Shown: one piece after another, positions 30,841 to 42,660 of the stretch
Layout: each line of letters begins with the position of its first letter
How positions within the stretch are numbered: position 1 is the stretch's first letter
NCBI RefSeq assembly: GCF_963678635.1
Contig: NC_087067.1
Location: forward strand, 10,339,716 to 10,403,715
DNA from: Symsagittifera roscoffensis
Lineage: Eukaryota; Xenacoelomorpha; Acoela; Convolutidae
DNA: 64,000 bases
Reading direction: 5' to 3'
Notes under the pieces: generated by a model
What the model saw: the letters and a program-made list of their open reading frames with translations, nothing else
Database searches by the model: none
What the model was told of the DNA's origin: nothing
Program-made: the position numbers and the translations under genes

Positions 30841-31860
30841 TACGCCCATGTGTTCAGTCGTTTAGGTCGATCTAAACATCATAAAGTTTATACTAACTTT
30901 AAGTTCCCTCTAGTGCCACGTCAGATTGAAGGACGTAAAATTCCGATTCATATTCAGGACAGGGTTGCGAGCGAGATAAGACTTCTTGTGGAGCAAGAGC
31001 AAATTGAAAATTGGACAAGTGTACGACTGATTTCTTTATAGCGCCAATTGTGCTAACTGCTAAAAAGGATGGCTCAACAAAACTGGCCCTGAATGCTAAA
31101 CAGATGAATGCCCAGATCTGGAAAAATAAGTACCAAATGCCGAACAGTCATGAGCTCATTGATTCCGCGGCACACATCATAACTAAAAATGTTCCTAGAA
31201 AGGTTTGGTTCACGTCCTTGTATTTGAAGTATGCGTTTAGTCAGTTGCCTTTGTCATCACTCACTAGTAGTCACTGTAGTTTTAATATTTTGTGTGGCGA
31301 GGCTACGGGAACGTACCGATTCAAGACCGGATTTTATGGGTTAACTGATATGCTTATCGAATTCCAGAAGGCAATGTATTGTACCTTGAAGAATTAAAAG
31401 GTGTTATTTGCTACCTCGATGACATTTTGATTGTCACAAAAGGAGATGTCCAGGAACATAACGAACTGGTTGAAAAGGTCATGCATAGATTCGATGTGGA
31501 AAGCTGGGCTCTCAAACTGAGTAAGTGCGAATTCTCTGTTAACCAACTATCTTGGTTAGGGTATGACATTAATGAGGACGGTTACTCTCCCAAAATTTCA
31601 AAGATCGAGGTAATTCAATCACTCAAACCTCCGCGAACTCTAAAGCAACTTCGCTCATTCATGGGAACGTTAAATCTTTTACAAAAATTTATTCCCAATT
31701 TACATACCCATACTGTTCATTTTCAGGCCTCTTTAAAAGGCTGTATTAAACAGTCGTTCATGTGGGGAGAGGAAAAGAATAATGCCTTTAACAACATAAT
31801 CAATATGATTGCAAAAATCCGAGTCTTTTTCATTTCGATTCATCAAAAGGGTCGAGAGTA
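30840..31860 (+). pseudogene. Ty3/Gypsy reverse transcriptase
   Basis: Fingers and palm: PLVPRQIEGRKIPI, KDGSTKLALNAKQMN, FTSLYLKYAFSQLPL, then CYLDDILIV with YLDD at 31412-31423, then the thumb LKQLRSFMGTLNLLQKFIPN. The first catalytic Asp (motif A, usually SLDLK) is Tyr at 31221-31223. The protein is split by a stop near 31041 and a stop/frameshift at ~31395. It would copy element RNA into cDNA if intact. The Ty3/Gypsy assignment rests on the YLDD context and the neighbouring RNase H and integrase. Confidence 0.85.
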
Positions 31861-32260
31861 AAATCTGACGCTATTCATAATGGCTTAGAAGCTTGCCTCG
31901 AACAAGAAATTGAATCGGGAGTTTGGGCCCCAACTGCTTTTGCTTCGCGTTTTCTTAACATTGCGGAGGCTGAATACAGTACCAATGAACTGGAGTTGTT
32001 GGCAATTGTTTGGGCTTGCGAACATTTCTGTACCTATTTGTTGGGTACACGTTTTCAAGTGTTGACTGATCATAAAGCTAACATCTTAGCATTAAATGAA
32101 AACTATAACAAAAAGTCGTACCAGTCTCGTCTTTCTCGTTGGGCAGATCGCTTGTTACCTTTTGATTTCGAGGTTATTCGTGTCCCAGGGGTCACGCTGG
32201 GGATAGTCGATTACTTATCTCGTTATCCTATGTTTCTAGCCCCTGAGCCCTCTAAATACG
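31861..32260 (+). pseudogene. Ty3/Gypsy RNase H
   Basis: SDAIHNGLEACLEQEIESG, then AEYSTNELELLAIVWACEHF, then FQVLTDHKANILAL and SRLSRWADRLLPFDFEVIRV. The Asp, Glu and Asp expected of the active site (SDA, NELE, LTDH) are all present. A stop just upstream (31860) and a frameshift separate it from RT. The frame then stays open through the linker. Confidence 0.85.
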
Positions 32261-33318
32261 ATGAACTTTTCGTGGTTAAATCTATTGAGGCTTTGCATCA
32301 AGCCCTCTCTTTAATTAACTCTTATAATTCATCTAAGGTGAGGGACCAAAGTTATCCGACACCGCAAGAGGGTGTTCAATTCTTGTCGCAGTATAATTGT
32401 GCCAATTATTTACGTCACTCGCCGGTTGGGGGCAATGATAATGTTACTCAAAGTTTCAACCAATCAAATCGTGGTATGCAAATGGATTGTTTATGTTACT
32501 TATCGAAAGAGGGCGTCGGTTTATGCTCACACGGAATTAACCAATCAGAAACTGGTATGCAAATTAATTATCGTAGACCAGTTATTGCTTCTAAAATTCA
32601 CTTTTTCCGACCTGAATCTTTACGAAACAGTCCTCTAATTTCATTTCCTTCATTCGCAAATCACAATTATTTCGTCATGAACCAACCGCCTGGCACTAAC
32701 CAAATTACTACCGACTTGAACTCTACTCTCACTCAACCTGAGTCTCAGACTCTACTCAATTCAACATCCGAGCAGGCTGATTTACTAACGTTCGTGGAAT
32801 CATTTCCACATAGTTTTCCAAATTTTCGTTGTCCCAGTCTGCGTCCTCCCATAAGATCTCGACAACTGAACCGCATCTCTCGATTGGATCAAATACGTGA
32901 AAGAAACCGAACCCGAGAACGAGCTGCCAAAACCCGTTTTGTTGCTACCAGAACTACTACTCGGAAAGATGGACACACTCAGTTGTTGGAGGCGATGAGA
33001 CAGCGTCGCCTATCGAAACCAGGAAACATTACCACGGTTGGGAAAATTGGGGTTCTCGCTGTCAATGGTGGCAAACCTCTTATTTCTGCTTCAAAAAACG
33101 AAGTTGTGGGACTGCCCGGACTCTTTGATGCCGACCTTCTGACGGAATTGACGGAGGAGGATCGTTTTCTTGGCCCTATGAAACGACTTATCATTAACAA
33201 GGATATCACTTCTTTCAACAAACTCGGTGCGTATATGGCCCATTTTTGGACTAAAGCAGCTGTGGTTAATAACTCTGTAGTTATTGATAATAAACTGGCC
33301 ATACCCCAACCTCTTTGA
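32230..33318 (+). pseudogene. long linker between RNase H and integrase
   Basis: Part of an open frame of 440 codons (31996-33318). After LGIVDYLSRYP it continues for about 280 residues before integrase-like sequence (LFDADLLTELTEEDRF). The linker is Ser/Asn/Gln/Arg rich, with a short internal repeat (FNQSNRGMQMD and INQSETGMQIN) and a basic RERNRTRERAAKTR block. Most Ty3/Gypsy linkers are much shorter. No domain recognised. Confidence 0.65.
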
Positions 33319-34004
33319 CAAGCTGTGCTCACTCGTCTTCACGATTCTCACCCGGGACAAGAGGCTATGATGGCGGCCTCTGAATATCTCCGGTGGCCAT
33401 TTATGAACCGTCAGATCATTGTAACGTGCGAGAAGTGAATGCCGTGAATACACCTTGTTTGGTAAGAATCTTGAACCCGCATCAACCGTTAATACTGCGC
33501 AACCTTTGCCTAGTCTGTCTGGACCCACAACAGGAATTACAACTAGATTTTGCTGATCCCATACTTGATGATAAATGTTCTAAGATCTTTCTTTTGGTAA
33601 CAATTGATCGGTTCTCTAAGTTTCCTTCAGTTCTTATTTCTAAAACTACTGGGGCTAAGAAGGTTACTAAGTTTCTTGCATCTTACATTCGTATTCAAGG
33701 TTCTATCAGAACGGATCATGGTTCAGGTTTAAAAAATAACTTGATTCAAGAATTTTGCTCTAGCAGAGGTATCAAACATATCTTCTCACCAGTCGGAGAT
33801 CATAGAGGCAGTGGTTTGGTTGAACGAGCGATTCAGACCATCAAGAGAAAACTGGGTGTTGCAAAACTCGATCCTAATTTCAAAAACGTTAAGGAAACGA
33901 GTCAACAAATACTTGAAGATATACGCAAGAGTAATCATTCGGTGCTTAAGAAATCACCCTTTGAATTGCATTTTGGTCGTAAACCTAATACTGAATGGTC
34001 ATAG
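33200..34004 (+). pseudogene. Ty3/Gypsy integrase
   Basis: N-terminal zinc-binding part: LHDSHPG and VTCEK, with a TGA just after CEK and a frameshift before the second Cys. Catalytic core in the frame 33393-34004: LQLDFADP (Asp 33546-33548), IRTDHGSGL (Asp 33714-33716) and GSGLVERAIQ (Glu 33822-33824), with 35 residues between the second Asp and the Glu, the classical D,D-35-E spacing. The core is therefore intact while the zinc finger is broken. Integrase inserts element DNA, here with a 5-bp duplication consistent with the CACGG found. Confidence 0.85.
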
Positions 34005-35418
34005 GCGCTTAATAATGTTGTTCAATCTGATACTTCAGCCCAGGGACTGGAGCGAAACCTCCTTACACCAGACCAGATTGCCAGCCAGGACTATAGCAGA
34101 GACAGGGCAAAAGTTGTTCCTCGTGGCAGTACTAATCCAACAGTTCCTCCCCGCTTCAAACCTTTGTTTTCACTGGATGGAAATGTGGCAGATAGTGAAC
34201 CCTACAAGGCGTTGGCTGAACTCGCTCGAGCTGCGAATAAGTGGTCACAGTTCAAACGTAACCTTCCGCCGGATGGGGGAAAAAAGGTCCTCAAGGAACT
34301 AGCAACCCGGCATTCGGACCTCGCTCATTCCCTCAAGTCAGGCCTAAACCACAACACTCTCCGATTTCCGGCGATAGGAACGCCTCAGGGGGTACAAGCT
34401 AACCCCAGACGTTTACCAGCTGTGCAACCCCGCAGACTGTCGAAAACAAGTAAACTAGAAAACCTTCTAATGACTGATCCTAGTCGAGTTAAAGTCTTCA
34501 GGAAAATTATAGATCGTCATTCGGGGAAACCTTTTTATAAACTGTCTAAATTAAAAATTGTTCGCGTTACTGATCATACTTATGTTACAGACACTGGGAA
34601 AGTTTACCGGAAAAATCATGTTTGCCTCAAACCTAACTATCGGTCTACTGTTTCAGTTGCTCCAAACACTCTAGGTGATCGCCTTGAAACCTCGAACTCT
34701 ACCCCTCGGGGTGCAGTTAAAAGGCCAGTTACACGGTCTCAGCCTATGCTACTAGAACAACGACCGAACAATCCGACTCTATCTACCGCGATGGTGGATC
34801 TCACAGTGGACTCCTCCAGTGAGAGTTCAGCTGGATCAAACGGCGGTCTCCAAGTTATGCAAGATTCTATTTCTGTGGAGAAACGTCAGAGGTTTCAGTG
34901 TGACTCACCTCCGGTCACGTTTGCTCATCAGCCAGTCATCAGCAAGTCCACATTGCAACACCACTTTTCAACAAGTGTTACCTGCTCATTACCAACCGCC
35001 TCTACCGCGCAACTTAATAGCTCGTCAACTTCGGCTCATGCGCAGACTTCTCAATGTGCTGCCTCTTCTTCGACCTCTACTCTCGCTGAATTTCCTGGCT
35101 TTAGTCCTACCAATCCTGGGATTATTATCTCTTCTCTGGAAATGGTGTCGTCACAGTGTCCAGTTCATCCCTCTCATTCTGCATCCTCAGAGCTGCCCTC
35201 ATCCTATCCCTCGCTCCCTCTTCCGCCCAACCAGTGGTTGACGACTCCGAGTGAGTCAGGACGTCACATCGTATCAAGAAGCCAACTCAGTTTTTTGGCG
35301 ATCCATGGCGGCATTCTGTCAAATCAGTTGCGGAGGACCAAACTTTGCCCTCTGAAAAGGTGGCAGGATCTTCGTCCTCACCGCGAAAACCCCTGATCCT
35401 CACCGCGAAAAATTCCTA
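34005..35418 (+). pseudogene. Ty3/Gypsy integrase C-terminal region
   Basis: The open frame 34164-35396 (410 codons) contains a chromatin/DNA-binding-like segment (VRVTDHTYVTDTGKVYRKNH) typical of the GPY/F-like end of integrase, then a long Ser/Thr/Pro-rich, low-complexity tail. A frameshift near 35280 restores the likely original ending (DPWRHSVKSVAEDQTLPSE ... stop at ~35419). No envelope gene is present. Confidence 0.65.
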
Positions 35419-35526
35419 ACTCAAGAATATATTTGGAACTAAGAAACAAAGTTAATTCAAGAAACCAATTATTCTATTCTATAAACATTTTACTTGTTGT
35501 TTTCTCGTAAACCTCGGGAAATCTCA
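35411..35526 (+). repeat. 3' LTR remnant, rearranged
   Basis: AATTCC-AACTCAAGAAT (35411-35428) matches 25147-25164, and TCGTAAACCTCGG-AAATCTCA (35505-35526) matches the last 22 bp of the 5' LTR with one mismatch. Between these blocks there are 76 nt against 6 nt in the 5' LTR, and most of U3 is absent. Ends with CA and is followed by CACGG. Confidence 0.65.
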
Positions 35527-35531
35527 CACGG
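35527..35531. other. target-site duplication, right (CACGG)
   Basis: Exact match to 24943-24947, directly after the terminal CA of the 3' LTR. Confidence 0.8.
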
Positions 35532-37940
35532 TGAACCACGACTTAATCTGGTTGTTTAGATAACATACTTATGAAAACTAATACCCTGCAATAGCAGTTA
35601 ATTGTTATTTTTCTCTCAAGCTTTCACTATTGTTGATTTACGAGGCTAGGTATCTGATTTTTTGCTTCTTTTGGAAACAAAGTTTGAAATTTGTTCAAGC
35701 TCATATTAGAGTTTTTGCTGTTTGACATTTGCGTGTTTTTCCAATACAAATCAAATTAGCTTAAGTGAAGTCAGATTACGCTTTCCAGATACAAAAAACC
35801 ACGAAAACTGCGGATGACTTTTAGTTAAGAGAAAACTAAAATTTAAGAAATCGCAGCGAAAAAATTTCATTTTGAAACATTTTTTCTTAATTGACAAATA
35901 CTGAAACTTTTTGGCTGGTAAATCTTATTGAATCAAAGTTTTACTGTGTCATGCGAATAAGAAGTTTAAATCTAAAAAATTCAAAAAGCAATGATATCTT
36001 ACTATTTTTTTTCAAAAACTACTATGAAATAGACAAACTTTTTCTAAAAATCAAACTCATTCTACGAACTCATTTATTTCAATTCAAAGTCTTTTAAACT
36101 TTTTGTTGTTTTTTTTAACTAAAGTACAAGACCTCGATAGCTCTATAAGAATGATCTGAAAATTTTTTTAAAAAAGTAATCCATAATTCGCTTTGTATTC
36201 CTTCTAAATCAGATCTCCATATGATGAAGTGCTTTGGCAAAAAATATGATGTAACTGCAATACCAAACAAGAACACATGGCATGTTACTGTGCAAGCAAT
36301 GCAGAATGTTCCCGCCATATTCTTTAAAAAAAGTTGTCTTTTCACATATTGTCAAGTGTTGTGCTGTGCGTTCTGTGATAAAAGTCTCTGAATACAGGCC
36401 TAGAAGTAAAAAAAAAGAAGTGCACGATCTAAGTTATAATAAAATTGGCAAATTGGACTACATTTTGTCGAAAATTGACTTGGAAAACAAAATTATTTTA
36501 AGTTTTTTCATTGAATTATGTTAGCAACAAAGTGGACGCTAAAAACAATGTAACTTAGTTTTATTGGAGTGAAATTAAATTTCCAGGACTTCAGTAAAAA
36601 ACTTCACGGCATATCAGTCTATAATAATTGCTCTACTTACTCAAAGTTGAACTATAACTCTACAAGTTTGAGCCCGTTTTTCTCGCCAATGGGAGAAATT
36701 TCTATCCACAATTTTTGTAGGTTTCTTATCACGACTAGAAGGCCTTTTTAAGATATATCACTCGTGGCACTCTGAAGGTTTTTGGCTTTACCTGAAAAAC
36801 ACACCCAAATAAAAAGTTCCTCCACATTTTCAATAGTCAAACTAATGATAACTTCATTTGCTCCAGAACTGTTCAGATTTTCAAAGCAGAACCAGACTTC
36901 TACTCAATGTTAGGTAACTCAAAAAGCTCATCGAGGTCAAACGAGGTGTCACCTTAAGAATTTTTTCAACCAGATTCCAAAACGAAAAACAAAAAAGTTG
37001 GTCGGTGAACTTGTAAGCTGTTGGCTCTTCTAATGCATATTGCGCAAAGAGCTTCTGGTTTTTTTTGGTTTCTATGTTGTACTGTTGTAAAATTCAAAAA
37101 ATTGTGATTCAAAATGCCTTGATTAGGGTATTTTAAGGGTTTGTTGCCTACATGAATCTTTCTTCAGACACGTAAAATTACATTAAAGACAGAAGCGAAG
37201 TTGATCTTTACTACACCCTCGATACAATTGAAGCATTGCAGTAAGAGATATTAAAAAGGAAAAACGAAGAAGTCAGTTTTTATAAATTTAGGCTGAAAAA
37301 GTTACTTGAAAAAGTCGAAACAATTACGTCTACAAAAAGTTCACATATTTGTCTCGGATAAGGCTCACATACAACCTAAGCAAAATAAACGAAAAAGAAT
37401 GAGTCGACCCTCGTTAAACCAAAAACGAAACAGTAGTCATAAAAAACTTTGAGCTATGAAGCTTTTTAAATCAAAATTTGTTCGATTCATTCCTCTTGAA
37501 ACAAGCAAAATTGTTTTGAAAAACTTGGGCGTGAAACTACGCAGCATAGTTGGCTACGCTTATATAACATAAGCCCAATCCGTTCAATCAAAAAAAAACA
37601 AATCATTTTTCAAAAATCAGAATCGGTAAGCTTTCAAACTAGAGAAAAGTTTTCAATTGTAGTACTACGTGCTAATCTAAGGTTGCAGGTAACCGTTTGA
37701 TTTTCGAATTTGTTTTACTGATGCAGGATGCAATTAGTAATATCCAAAAATCAAAAATTGGGCTTCACCCAAAACCTTAATATTTTCTCTAATAAAATCA
37801 GTAACAGTGAACTTTATGAGAAATTTTCCAATTTTTGCTCAGATTTGGTATGGTAGTTTTTGAGAAAAAACCACCAGTTTCATGAAACGGACAAGAAATC
37901 AAAACATTGAATTTTCTGAGAACCTTACCATTTTGAAAGA
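35532..37940. other. non-coding AT-rich stretch
   Basis: Short frames (35891-36097, 36115-36345, 36282-36524, 36569-36751) overlap on both strands and have no motifs. I see no repeat here. Confidence 0.5.
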
Positions 37941-37944
37941 AAAA

Positions 37945-38440
37945 ATCAGACGTAGTCGTTTATACAGGGGTGCTTCTGGAAACCCTTTGTTTTGATTGAA
38001 CCCAAAATGTTACATTTAAGAATGTAGTTTTCGAGAAAAATGAATAAATTCATGAAATTGTCAAAATCTGTCAGTAACATTTGTTGCAAAGAAGATAAAT
38101 TTTGGCTAAAAAATTTGGGCTTAGGCGCTAGTGCAGGAAACTTTCCCATAGCGTCTTTTTTCATTGAACCAAAATCTCAGGTATGTGAGGGTAGTTGTCG
38201 AGGAAAGACAAAAAATTCAAGAAACAGTCAAAAAATCAATTACTTCTTGTGAAAAAACATGGGCATGACCGCTGGTCTAGGGGAATTTCTTTCAACCTGT
38301 TTTTTCATTGAAACAAAAACCCTGTTTTCGAGAAAGGAAGTTTTGAGTTTCCGAGGGTCGTAACTTTTTGTGGAAAAAAACTGGGCAAAACCGCTGATGC
38401 AGTGGACCTTCCAACAAGCTATTTCCTCTCAGACTTTTTC
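37945..38440 (+). repeat. degenerate tandem repeat, four units of ~120-170 bp
   Basis: The units share GGGC-T/A-(A)CCGCT(A/G)GTGCAG(G/T)GGA/AAA--TTTC, TTTTTTCATTGAA-CAAAA and GTTTTCGAG(A)AA. They start near 37950, 38118, 38262 and 38382 and are strongly diverged from each other. Confidence 0.6.
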
Positions 38441-41285
38441 GAAGGCTGTAGAAAGAGGGATGCTCTAAGAAAAGACTAGTTGATTATGCAGACTCACAGG
38501 GGTCTTTCTTTGGGCACCATTTTTTGCAAATCGAAAACGTATTTATTAAAAACCAATGTTCTTAAAAATAGTGTTTTTAAATGTTTTACTAAATCATAGC
38601 AAATAATTACAACAAAAAATCGTCAAATCCTATAAAAGTTTAAATACAAAACCTATTTAAAAGAAATGCTTAAAACGCGTACCAGATAAAATGATTTAAA
38701 AAAAAAACAGAAATCAGTTGACTACACTTTTTTTAAAATATATGGTCCGTGAAGGCCATTGCATTTGTTTCCATTAAATCGCAAGTAATTAGACAGCTTA
38801 TCCATATTCAATTAACTACGAAGCTAGCTTGAACCAGTCAACAATTACTTTTCAAATTATTCTTTGTACTTGTTGATAAGACCATTCACACTCAGGCTGT
38901 TGCGCAATCAATTCCTATCGTCCAAACCTCTGAACCAATCGCAAGAAAGATCCTTTTCCTAACATACTTCCTCAACTTTCCTTGAATTCCCACATTTCGC
39001 CCGAAATCCAATCCAAACTTTGGCTCTTTTCCAGCTACATCCTTTAAAAATCAATTTTGAAAATCTTATTTAACGTAGTCATAATGCAATGAAATTTGAC
39101 ATGGCGAACAGTTTATAACTGTGAACAGATTTGTTCTTTATAATTCACATCGTAACATTGCGAGTTTGAGCGTATTATCACGGAAAACAAACACAAAATC
39201 GATATTTTGAAAGGTGGGAGAGTGAAAAAGAGCCCAAGTTTGACCGAGTAAAGATAAATCAAAAACATTTTCGATAAATTTACACACAAAATAAAAAAAG
39301 TAGATAAAGTTTTCTAGGTAGAAATTTTACATTTTAAGACTTTGAACTATGGATTTTATATCAGAGACAAATTTTTCATCCTCAGCCTCGCTAGCTTCAG
39401 AAAACGTCAACAATGGTGTGCACAATGACGCTAGTTTCCCAGCTGGTAAAAACAACTTTTCTCAACATCGATCATCTCACGAATTACAGTTCAACTGGAG
39501 GTATCAAAAACTTAACGGCGACATCTCAGTCTCAAGGTCTCAGCTTCTCGGCTTTTGAAAAGCATATTTTTTTTTTCATATTAATCTTTGTATTAACTCA
39601 TTTTAGGTTATAGTCGAATAAAATATCGCTAAGCCGAATTAATTTTTTTTAAAAACGAACAAAGTCGAGCGAGGTCCTGATAGTTGAATACGAACACTGC
39701 TTCAGCAAAAAGTTGAAAATGAGTCATAAATGGAGAAAAAACTCAGCAAGGGAAAAGTTTTTATAAATTGTTTCCTCCTTTTTTCACTGATTAATTCGAA
39801 TGAAACGAGCGGAAGTTTTCCGCTCAGTTTTTTTAATGAGCTGGTTGTTTTGCATTTCATTCATCTTTTTGCAGTTTTCTGAAATTCAAAATTTTCTGAA
39901 ATTTAAGTTTAAAGCATTTTTTCAAATAAAAACTGACTTTTTCAACTACAAAAAATGCAGTAAGTGTGAACAGTTGACAGACTTTTGCTCGTCAATGCGA
40001 CACTGTAGGCGAATCGGCTGTTTGCCACTCCCCCTCCAAATTTCATGTTTTCCCTTTTCTCGGTTAACATACGTGTTATTATGGCTGAATTCAGGAATTT
40101 GCGCTGTAAGGTATGAAGAACAAATGTGTTCACAAGATTTAATTTGTTTCTCATGCAAAACTTCATTACATAAAGTTTATGTAAAATTAGATTATCAAAA
40201 CTGGGCTCTTTTTTCCACCCACCTCACACGACCATCAATTTTACCGTCTAACGAGTGACTTTACAAGGTTGATTATGAGGATTTAAAATGTTTGCCATGG
40301 CCTAATTAGTCTGCATGTCCATTTTCACGACAATTGCACAATGTGAACAGCAATTTTAATTATAAAAATTTGCAAATGGGGGCGAAAAGAAAAAAAGCCC
40401 ATAACCGAAATTCAAATGTGGGGAGGAGAATGGAAAAAATTCGGTAACTTTTTTCGTCCAAATTTTCTGTACACATAAAAAAATTATACACAATAATTGG
40501 AAAAAAAGTTGCTTTGCCTGTTTGCGAACGTTGGCAACTCTACTGCGCTTAAAACGCCATTTTTCAGGCCTCGTGTAGTTTAGAAAGCACCGTATTTTTC
40601 GCTGAATCGCTCTTGCTTGCGAAATAAATCGCGGACTTCATTCTGGGGTGTGATAAGTAGTGGAAGAGTGAGGAGAAGTGGGGGGTCTTTGTTGACCCAC
40701 ATGTTTTAAAATAGGGAAGCAAACATCCGGTCACCAAGCTATGTATTAACAATGGCTATAGAATCTACAGTGTATAAAGATATGGAATTGAATTGTTAAG
40801 GTTTCATGGTTTGAGTGATGAAGAGAGAATGGTAAGAAAAATGGTATTTTTTGGATTTTGTGTGGAAATGTCTAGTTTTTTTGCAAAAAATTCGGCGAGC
40901 GTTATCTAATTGCTGATTATCTTTTTTAATTACTGGTATATTGTGGCATGAAGGTCTCATAATTAGTTGTTTGGCTCATGGTAAGTCCTTGGTAGAAGTT
41001 TTTTTTGGCAAAACTTGTGATTTTTTATCAAAAACTGAAAATTTTTCTAAGACCTTTCAAAACACGATAATAATTGATTTAATTCAAACTCTTTTTTAAT
41101 TCAAGTTAAACTTAAAAGATGAGGTAAATAAATCACTGCTTCGTATAATCATTTTACCACAAAATGACAGTTGGTTAATCAAAACTGCTTTGAATGCAGC
41201 TAAATTATCAGGTAGTTACAAGTTCAAAGATGTTTCGTGTGTTTTCCGTCGTACTGAACTTGGATTTTTGGGTAAAAATAACTCA
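38441..41285. other. non-coding stretch with unsupported short frames
   Basis: 39349-39558 (ATG, MDFISETNFSSSASLASEN) is Ser/Asn rich and could be a first exon but has no relatives I recognise. 39800-40258 (152 codons) has a hydrophobic N-terminus and nine Cys, and overlaps open frames on the minus strand at 39942-40166. Neither can be called a gene from sequence alone. Confidence 0.35.
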
Positions 41286-42660
41286 ATCATTTCTTTGTTT
41301 GCTCGTATATACCAACCATTTGAGTAATGGTTCTAAATCTTCTATTTGTTGAAGTCAAGTTGATTGCTTCGTCGAGTACTTTCCTGTATTTTGCCATAGG
41401 TCCATCGCCAGATTCCTCTTGAATTCTTTCATTCAACCCTTTGCTGCTCATTTTCAAATTGTCTGATTTGTTGTCTTAGCAACGATCTATTTTGCTTCAT
41501 AAACATATCATTTCTGTACACTTTAATTCTTCTCTAAACAGTCCAGGCTCTCGTTTATCGTGTTTCTTCTGAACGCTACAATATGGTCGTGGAAAAGGTT
41601 TGTTTTTGAATCTACTCTAAATGAATATGTGCAATCATTTTTTCTCAATTTTTCCAAACATTTTTTTCCTCCGGAGCTAAATACAACGAATCCGTGTCCA
41701 TTTCTATTTCCTCAAATTTATTTACATCAAAAAATGTGTCAGAAAAAATTGTAGTACAGCTCAAGCATTCTCAATTTTGCATGCTGCAGAATGAAAAATC
41801 CGACAATTACGAGTTCTCTGTGCTCAATTGTTGACTTTAGTAACTCAATCTCGTGCAAGTCTTTCTGAACAGTGTTCAATAGTTTGAAGAGTGGTTCGTT
41901 GATTGCTTTGTGTGTTTTCTCATCATTCAAAGGTATGTCTCGATGTATTCGTTATCTGGTAACCGTAGGTTGAATTACCTAACAGTTTCATAGTGTGTGC
42001 ACCCACCAACTTCGGATAAAGGGTTCTGGTCTCCTTCCCTTCTAGCGTCAACAACTGACTGAACAAGTTTGTTGAAGTACTTCCGATGGGAATACTGTAC
42101 AAAATGGTGAGCTTTTGTACACGGTAAACCAAGCTCCACATAGAAATTTGAAACTAGATTTTAGCATTCACTGGTAAAGCTTAAGAAGATCATTTTAGAT
42201 AATTTTGCATATATAGTCTCCAATAATTAGAAAGTTTTTCTTTTAGTTTGTCTGGAATAACTATGTCACATAGAATACAGCCATAAAAGTCACAAGTGAA
42301 CATTGCCATAAAAGGATCTATCTCTGATTTTTTCCAGTAAAGATTCAATACAGAGGGTTATTTTGTACAGAAAGTTGGATCGCACATTTTTTTTAAATTT
42401 TTTTGTTCGTTTTGATGTTTTGCCACCACTCACATTCCCACATCATTTCGATTTTGTATCCTTTTTGCGAATCCTCTCCCGTCTCAGGTCAGTCATCTAT
42501 CGCCTTTGTTTCCTCGCACAGTATCCTCATCGCTCATTCGCGACGAGTCTCCTGGAAAGGACTGAAATGGTAATATCATCCCATAGCTTCAAACACTGTT
42601 TTGCAGTGATCGCAATATCCATCTACAATGAAACCGTCATTTTTTTTTGATTTCCAGATG
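41285..42660 (-). pseudogene. Polinton DNA polymerase B, C-terminal half
   Basis: Minus-strand pieces give KLLGNSTYGYQITNTSRHT at ~41945-42010, the motif B block (K-x3-NS-x-YG). They give MDTDSLYLA at 41676-41704, the intact motif C with both Asp. The C-terminal zone at 41330-41570 has QKKHDKREPGLFREE and SSKGLNERIQEESGDGPMA. Frameshifts and stops separate them. Protein-primed polymerase B replicates Polintons. It continues upstream on the minus strand to ~44.65 kb. Confidence 0.8.

Larger units (their letters stand above)
27310..31364 (+). repeat. 4,055-bp tandem duplication, right copy
   Basis: Near-identical to 23255-27309. Differences seen include 27893 region TCTCCC for TCTTCC, 28138 region CCATG for CCAAG, 28200 region ATATAC for ATCTAC, two in the 3' flank near 28695 and one near 28720, one in the LTR near 29147, and AC to GT near 30886. 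Confidence 0.95.
24948..35526 (+). mobile_element. Ty3/Gypsy LTR retrotransposon, partly duplicated
   Basis: Order LTR, gag, protease, RT, RNase H, integrase, LTR, with a 5-bp target duplication. The span includes the 4,055-bp duplicated segment, so the ancestral element was about 6.5 kb. Stops and frameshifts throughout; no env. Confidence 0.85.

Noticed and set aside
33091-33528. Minus-strand 145-codon frame
   Set aside because: Shadow of the Ty3/Gypsy linker and integrase on the plus strand.
35527-35540. Primer binding site or env gene near the 3' LTR
   Set aside because: The frame ends at about 35419 with a Ser/Pro-rich tail. No transmembrane or signal segments were seen.
39955-40110. 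Possible minus-strand exon after CCTTACAG
   Set aside because: The acceptor looks good, but there is no clear donor, no recognisable protein and no partner exons.
39800-40258. Plus-strand 152-codon Cys-containing frame
   Set aside because: Overlaps comparable minus-strand frames and has no family motif, splice evidence or paralogue in the window.
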